This document shows positions 59,906 through 64,000 of a stretch of 64,000 bases of DNA, piece after piece; position 1 is the first letter of the stretch; the number at the start of each line of letters is the position of its first letter. Both the position numbers and the translations under genes were made by a program. The notes under the pieces are model-generated. The model made no database searches. It saw nothing but the letters and a program-made list of their open reading frames with translations, and was not told the DNA's origin. This DNA comes from Hydrococcus rivularis NIES-593. Lineage in GTDB: Bacteria > Cyanobacteriota > Cyanobacteriia > Cyanobacteriales > Microcystaceae. Location of the stretch: positions 111,163-175,162 of the forward strand of contig NZ_MRCB01000007.1 in assembly GCF_001904635.1 (NCBI RefSeq), written 5' to 3'.

Positions 59906-61651
59906 ATGGCAACTTCGCGGTTAAAACGACTGGGAATATACTTGCGTCCCCACTGGCGCTTGATGTTATTGGGCATCTTGGCTTTATTAATTGTCAATGC
60001 CCTGGGAGTCTACATTCCCCTACTCATTCGAGATAGCATTGACGACTTGCGCAAGGCGTTTGGCTTCGAGCCGATTTGGCGTTTTGTCTGGCAGATTCTG
60101 ATTCTCGCCTCGGTAATGTGGTTCATTCGCATGGTATCTCGCATTACGATCTTTGGCGTGGGTCGCCAAGTAGAATTTGAACTCAAGCAAGGCATTTTTC
60201 AACATCTCCTCTCTCTCGAACCCACTTATTTTTCTGTCAATACATCGGGAGATTTGATGAATCGAGCCACTAGCGATGTCGATAGCATTCGTCGCTTAGT
60301 GGGGTTTGCCATTTTGAGCTTAATCAACACTATCTTTGCCTATGGCTTAAGACTGCCAGCTATGCTCGCCATCGACGTTCCTTTAACGTTAGAGGCAATC
60401 GCGGTTTATCCGTTCATGCTGCTGGCAGTACAGCTGTTCAGCAGGCAGTTGCAGGAACAACAGCGAGACGTTCAAGAAAGACTCTCTGACCTCAGCGAGT
60501 TAATCCAAGAAGATACTAGCGGGATGGCATTGATTAAAATCTATGCCCAAGAGGAAAACGAACGCCGTGCTTTTCGCCAAAAAAATCAGCAATTATTGAC
60601 GGCAAATCTCAAGCTTGCCCAAACTCGCAACGTCCTTTTTCCTCTAGTAGAAGCCCTGTCTTACGTCAGTTTTTTAATTTTGCTCGCCTTTGGAACCAAA
60701 GAAATTGCTCGCGGGGTTATTACTGTTGGCGATTTTGTGGCTCTCCTGATTTTAGTCGAACAGTTAGTCTTTCCCACAGCACTGTTGGGCTTTACTATTA
60801 CTGCCTATCAGCGAGGGGAAGTTAGCATCGATCGCATAGAAGCCATTTTTCAAGTACAGCCAAAGATTCGAGATACGTCCGAGAGTATTTCTTTGCCGCT
60901 AGAACGAGTTCGAGGCGCGATCGCGGCGCGTCAACTCAGCTATACTTATCCGGGAGCGAGCCTGCCTGCCTTAACGAATCTCAATCTTACCATCCAAGCC
61001 GGCGAAACGATCGCGATCGTCGGACCGATTGGCTGCGGCAAATCCACTCTGGCAAATGCTATCCCCCGCTTGCTCGATATCTCGCCTGGACAGTTATTCT
61101 TAGATGACTGGGATATTACTCAGATTAAATTATCGGACTTGCGACGGGCCATCTCTTACGTTCCCCAAGATAGTTTTCTCTTCAGCACCACCATCAAAGA
61201 TAACATCCGCTACGGCGATCCGCTCAAGGAGCTATCCGATGTCGAACGAGTCGCCAAAATCGCACAAATTCACAATGAAATTCTTAATTTTCCGCAAAAA
61301 TACGAAACTATCGTCGGAGAGCGCGGAATTACTCTCTCAGGCGGCCAGCGCCAACGCACTGCACTAGCTAGGGCATTATTAATCGATGCGCCCGTATTAA
61401 TTTTGGACGATGCCCTCTCTAGCGTGGACAATCAGACAGCCACTCAGATTTTACAAAACCTGTCTTCGACTCAAGAAAAAACCATCATTTTTATCTCCCA
61501 TCAGCTATCAGCAGCGGCACAAGCTGACAGAATCGTTGTCATGGATAAAGGAGAAATCGTTCAAATCGGAACTCATGCCGAATTGTTAGCAGAATCGGGA
61601 CTATATCTGTCTCTGTGGCAGCAGCATCAATTGGAAGAAATCTTAGAATAA
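59906..61651 (+). CDS. ABC exporter half-transporter (MsbA/MdlA-like)
   Basis: This 581-aa protein has six membrane spans (about 18-300), including the substrate loop with FVWQILILASVMWFIRMVSR. The nucleotide-binding domain has Walker A IVGPIGCGKSTLANAI, Q-loop YVPQDSFLFS, signature TLSGGQRQRTALARA, Walker B VLILDDALSSVD and the switch His in IFISHQLSA. The Walker B catalytic Glu is Asp (LDDAL), a mark of the degenerate half in heterodimeric exporters such as MdlA/BmrC. The partner half must be encoded elsewhere. It exports lipids or drugs, substrate unknown. It starts 20 bp after sucD and is likely cotranscribed. Confidence 0.92.
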   Translation: MATSRLKRLGIYLRPHWRLMLLGILALLIVNALGVYIPLLIRDSIDDLRKAFGFEPIWRFVWQILILASVMWFIRMVSRITIFGVGRQVEFELKQGIFQHLLSLEPTYFSVNTSGDLMNRATSDVDSIRRLVGFAILSLINTIFAYGLRLPAMLAIDVPLTLEAIAVYPFMLLAVQLFSRQLQEQQRDVQERLSDLSELIQEDTSGMALIKIYAQEENERRAFRQKNQQLLTANLKLAQTRNVLFPLVEALSYVSFLILLAFGTKEIARGVITVGDFVALLILVEQLVFPTALLGFTITAYQRGEVSIDRIEAIFQVQPKIRDTSESISLPLERVRGAIAARQLSYTYPGASLPALTNLNLTIQAGETIAIVGPIGCGKSTLANAIPRLLDISPGQLFLDDWDITQIKLSDLRRAISYVPQDSFLFSTTIKDNIRYGDPLKELSDVERVAKIAQIHNEILNFPQKYETIVGERGITLSGGQRQRTALARALLIDAPVLILDDALSSVDNQTATQILQNLSSTQEKTIIFISHQLSAAAQADRIVVMDKGEIVQIGTHAELLAESGLYLSLWQQHQLEEILE

Positions 61652-61712
61652 TACCAATTTTCATGTTTTCGCGATCGACTATCTCTGTCATTAATGAATG
61701 AAAAATGATATA
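61650..61712 (+). mobile_element. MITE-like repeat family A, copy 5 (core deleted)
   Basis: Only the ends remain: ATACCAATTTTCATGTTTTCGCG joins directly to CGATCGACTATCTCTGTCATTAATGAATGAAAAATGATA. The CTCTCCC hairpin region of the full copies is missing. This leaves terminal inverted repeats around 20-30 bp of inner sequence, a solo-end-like form. It overlaps the last base of the ABC gene stop codon. Confidence 0.78.
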
Positions 61713-61774
61713 AGCCCACGGAAGTTCGACCAATTTAAACCCAAAGTCTTCTCATCTTTCCTATCTGATAAATA

Positions 61775-61806
61775 AAGAGAAGTGAAGTCGAAACTTCGCT
61801 TCTCTT
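61775..61806 (-). terminator. trnE: Intrinsic terminator of the tRNA-Glu gene
   Basis: AAGAGAAG, then GAAGT, pair with ACTTC, then CTTCTCTT, a 14-bp stem (one mismatched pair) with a 4-nt loop, followed on the minus strand by TTTATTTATC. It lies 7 bp past the tRNA 3' end and faces the ABC gene. Confidence 0.78.
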
Positions 61807-61813
61807 GCTTAGA

Positions 61814-61886
61814 TACCCCCAAGGGAATTCGAATCCCTGTCGCCTCCGTGAAAGGGAGGTGTCCTAGGCCACTAGACGATGGGGGC
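61814..61886 (-). tRNA. trnE: tRNA-Glu (anticodon UUC)
   Basis: The 73-nt cloverleaf on the minus strand has acceptor GCCCCCA pairing with TGGGGGT (first pair G-U) and discriminator A. The D arm is TCTAGTGGCCTAGGACA, and the anticodon stem-loop CTCCCTTTCACGGAG has anticodon TTC. The T arm is AGGGATTCGAATCCCT. CCA is not encoded. In cyanobacteria this tRNA, once charged, also feeds the C5 pathway of heme and chlorophyll through glutamyl-tRNA reductase. It has its own terminator. Confidence 0.96.
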
Positions 61887-61972
61887 TTGTTATTTACACC
61901 TTTTTAACTTTAGCGAATCTTTAATAGCTTGTCAACGATCGACAAATAACGTTGCAAAAATTTTTATAGCGG

Positions 61973-62518
61973 TTAATAAATGCCTCGTCGCCATTGCGAT
62001 AAGCGTTGTTGGGCTTGTGGATCGAGGCAATTGAATAAAAAACGACCCTGGGTTTGCTTTTTGGGTCTATGTTTGGCTCTAATCCGACAAGATACTAGCT
62101 CTACTTCACTAGCTAAACGTTGCGCTGACATCCATTCCGCGCCATAGCCAATTGCTGTCAAGCGTTGTGCCCGGTCTGATGTGGCAACGATTAACCTAGA
62201 AATTGAGGATGAATCCTGATGCTTAAAAGAGGCACAAACTTTTTCTATATAGGTATCTGCTGTTTGTGCAAAAGCAGTGTAGTAAACAGACAGAGAAGGC
62301 GTGTAGTCTTCTTGGGAACCCGGCGTTTTTTGATAGTGGGAATCGAAAACGATTTTCGTCAACCATCCCTCATGAGCCGTGTAATTAACGAGCGCTTCTA
62401 CTAATTCTCGACGTGCTGCTTCCAAACCATCCCGATCGCGAGTTCTTTTGAGATAAGACCAAGCGCCGATGATATTATATCCATCAACAAGTAATAGGGC
62501 ACCAGAAGTAGCAGCCAT
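61973..62518 (-). CDS. NYN-domain ribonuclease-like protein (YacP type)
   Basis: This 181-aa protein starts LLLVDGYNIIGAWSYLKRTR, with the conserved Asp and Asn of the PIN-like NYN fold. It continues with IVFDSHYQKTPGSQ, QTADTYIEKVCASF and LIVATSDRAQRLTAIGYGAEWMSAQRL. These form the metal-binding acidic cluster. YacP/Rae1 in Bacillus cuts mRNA on the ribosome, so this is a candidate endoribonuclease for mRNA or rRNA. C-terminal residues are basic (RAKHRPKKQTQGRFL) and may bind RNA. The gene is single; the same-strand CbiO-like gene is 66 bp upstream. Confidence 0.9.
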   Translation of the reverse strand: MAATSGALLLVDGYNIIGAWSYLKRTRDRDGLEAARRELVEALVNYTAHEGWLTKIVFDSHYQKTPGSQEDYTPSLSVYYTAFAQTADTYIEKVCASFKHQDSSSISRLIVATSDRAQRLTAIGYGAEWMSAQRLASEVELVSCRIRAKHRPKKQTQGRFLFNCLDPQAQQRLSQWRRGIY

Positions 62519-62584
62519 TTTTATAAATAAAAGCCTTCTTCATTAACGTTACTAATAATGACATTTACTAATTTTAACAAAAAT

Positions 62585-63268
62585 TTAGGATTCTCGCTCC
62601 TTGGATTGCAAAAGTATTTGTTTGAGGTGTACGGCTCCTCCGCTAGCGACCACTTTCCCATCCTCTAGCAGAAAAGCGCCGTCGCAATAATCTAACTCAT
62701 CCAAGCGATGAGTTACCCATAAAGCCGTCAATCCTCTATTTTTAACGAGGCGCTGTACCTGCGCTACCAATTCTAATTGAGTGTCCGCATCCAGCAGAGC
62801 AGTTGGCTCGTCAAGCAGAAGCACCGCGCAATGACGAGCAATTTCGCCTGCAATAGCAATTCGCTGTTTTTGACCGCCGCTGAGGGCATAAATTGGTCGC
62901 CGTTCCAAATCGAGCAAATTAACCGCTGCCAGCGCTTCTTTGACTCTGGAGCGAACCTCAATCGACGAAAGCTTCTCTTTCACCAACCCAAAGGCTACAT
63001 CCGCCCCTACGGTAGGCATGACTAACTGATGATCGGGATTTTGAAAAACAAACCCTATGGGTTGAACGATCTCAATTTCTCCGCTTTGAGGGGTTAATAT
63101 CCCTGCTAGAAGCCTCAACAGCGTAGATTTGCCGCTTCCATTCGTTCCCAACAACATCCAAAATTCTCCTTTTGGAACCTCTAGAGAACAGGATTGCAGT
63201 ACGGGAGCGCTTGGATGCCAGCCAAAATTTAAATCTCTAACTCGAATGGCAGGTTGATTATTGGTCAT
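62585..63268 (-). CDS. Energy-coupling ABC ATPase (CbiO/EcfA-like)
   Basis: This 227-aa soluble ATPase has Walker A LGTNGSGKSTLLRLL, Q-loop FVFQNPDHQLVMPTV (typical of CbiO/EcfA proteins), signature LSGGQKQRIAIAGEI, Walker B VLLLDEPTALLD with the catalytic Glu, and switch His in TALWVTHRLDEL. It powers an ECF-type importer for a vitamin or metal (cobalt, nickel, biotin and similar). No EcfT or S-component lies next to it, so it must work with subunits encoded elsewhere. The start at 63268 is supported by alignment to the family N terminus. Confidence 0.92.
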   Translation of the reverse strand: MTNNQPAIRVRDLNFGWHPSAPVLQSCSLEVPKGEFWMLLGTNGSGKSTLLRLLAGILTPQSGEIEIVQPIGFVFQNPDHQLVMPTVGADVAFGLVKEKLSSIEVRSRVKEALAAVNLLDLERRPIYALSGGQKQRIAIAGEIARHCAVLLLDEPTALLDADTQLELVAQVQRLVKNRGLTALWVTHRLDELDYCDGAFLLEDGKVVASGGAVHLKQILLQSKERES

Positions 63269-63417
63269 TAGAACTCAGAAGGCAAGGGAGATGGGAAGTG
63301 TGGGGGATTGGGGAGTGGGAGAGTTGGAGACAAGAAAGACCAACTACTAACCACTAACAAATGACCAATCCAAAATCCAACATCCAAAATCAAAAATCGA
63401 ATCACTGGTCGCTGACT

Positions 63418-63687
63418 TTATCCTTCCGCCAGAGAAAAGAAGCCAGGAACTCGCCCGGTAGCGGCTGCACTATCTTTCTGAGAAACAATAACTGCACAGA
63501 TTTGGTCGCTCATGACGGCGACTTTCTTCTCTGGTTGTTTTTCACAGGTCAACTCGATAAGCTGGGGCGCACTAGAGCGCATTGCTGCGGTTATTTTCTG
63601 ATAGATTGCTTCTGCATCGGCAGCTTCTTTGCGCTGCACGGAAACGGGGATCGGCGTATACTTCAAGGTTAAGTCGATAGTGTACAT
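63418..63687 (-). CDS. Small conserved cyanobacterial protein, function unknown
   Basis: This 89-aa soluble protein starts [20 protein letters not shown] and continues [20 protein letters not shown], then [15 protein letters not shown] sequence. Strands at both ends surround a helix. I do not recognise a domain. Upstream on the minus strand ATCCTAGGAGCTTCTATG gives a good ribosome binding site. It shares the spacer 63688-63945 with the divergent psbD gene. It ends 149 bp from the CbiO-like gene in a repeat-rich spacer. Confidence 0.7.
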   Translation of the reverse strand: MYTIDLTLKYTPIPVSVQRKEAADAEAIYQKITAAMRSSAPQLIELTCEKQPEKKVAVMSDQICAVIVSQKDSAAATGRVPGFFSLAEG

Positions 63688-63945
63688 AGAAGCTCCTAGG
63701 ATCGATTGCTCTATTTGATTATCTGGCAGAACTCATCTCATTTTCCTGTCAGATCGGGGATAAATTTTAGATTTTGTTAAGATTCGATCTGGAAAACTTG
63801 GAATGTTTCCTTTAATATAGTGTAAGTTAAGAAAAGTAAATTTTTCTCACATTTCGTCCAACCTTTTGCATATTCATAAAGGTAGATTGGGTCGAAATGG
63901 GGAAACGATAAATCCCGTACTTATATTGATTAGGAGATTTGCGCC

Positions 63946-64000
63946 ATGACCATAGCAATGGGACGCGCGCAAGCACAGAGAGGATGGTTTGACGTCCTCG
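63946..64000 (+). CDS. psbD: Photosystem II D2 protein (5' part of gene)
   Basis: The first 18 codons (MTIAMGRAQAQRGWFDVL) match the highly conserved N terminus of D2, which carries P680, pheophytin and QA with D1 in the photosystem II core of the thylakoid. The gene runs off the window; psbC normally overlaps its 3' end. TAGGAGA 10 bases before the ATG is a good ribosome binding site. The AT-rich 258-bp upstream region holds the promoter; ATATAGTG near 63817-63824 is a possible -10 region, not proven. Confidence 0.96.
   Translation, partial: MTIAMGRAQAQRGWFDVL

Overview
The window is a 64 kb piece of a cyanobacterial chromosome. The evidence is the very frequent HIP1 octamer (GCGATCGC), the start of psbD (photosystem II D2) at the right edge, and cyanobacterial families such as CruP, Psb32, Ycf66, a GUN4-domain protein, HoxF and DUF3727. 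Genes lie on both strands in short groups, with AT-rich spacers that are full of small dispersed repeats. I see no intact transposase, prophage, rRNA operon or CRISPR array.

Layout. 1-9.4 kb is housekeeping: a cut macro-domain gene, 2-Cys peroxiredoxin, trmL, a LysM/M23 envelope hydrolase with a TTG start, a DUF3727 protein, surE, pheS, a WD40 protein and recA. 9.5-16.6 kb has two CUT1 sugar-ABC permeases and an exopolysaccharide/glycosyltransferase block (GT4, gmd, HpsE-like GT2, two more GT-A-like proteins). 16.6-25.1 kb has a cytochrome b561-like gene, an alpha/beta hydrolase without its nucleophile, hoxF overlapping a PaaK-like ligase gene, an HTH gene with a double dyad at its start, and PBP2. 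25.4-32.7 kb has cruP, a SirB1-like gene, a zinc-ribbon/GUN4 protein, a PIN/AbrB toxin-antitoxin pair and polA. 32.8-47 kb has a large FHA-PAS-GAF-GGDEF-EAL c-di-GMP protein coupled to an unknown gene, then aroA, an exported peroxiredoxin, cobH/cbiC, psb32, purH, rpsU, a fructosamine kinase and an M16 peptidase. 47-53.8 kb has ycf66 behind a structured leader, two TolB-like lipoproteins, a coiled-coil protein with a relic copy of its tail, two type IV pilins and a phosphopantetheinyl transferase. 54-64 kb has a Tat-exported GH10 xylanase behind a damaged membrane gene, an O-antigen-ligase-like gene, divergent sucC/sucD, an ABC exporter, tRNA-Glu, a NYN protein, a CbiO-like ATPase and psbD.

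The most notable points are these: (1) a leader of about 150 nt before ycf66 that folds into successive hairpins ending in a terminator-like stem plus T run; (2) a SucD homologue with Asp where the phospho-histidine should be, next to an equally divergent SucC; (3) two MITE-like repeat families with visible terminal inverted repeats, including internally deleted copies; (4) a pair of 9-bp perfect dyads just upstream of an HTH gene; (5) several enzymes with substituted catalytic residues (alpha/beta hydrolase, CobH/CbiC, ABC Walker B). All functional statements are inferred from sequence motifs and family knowledge; no database search was run.
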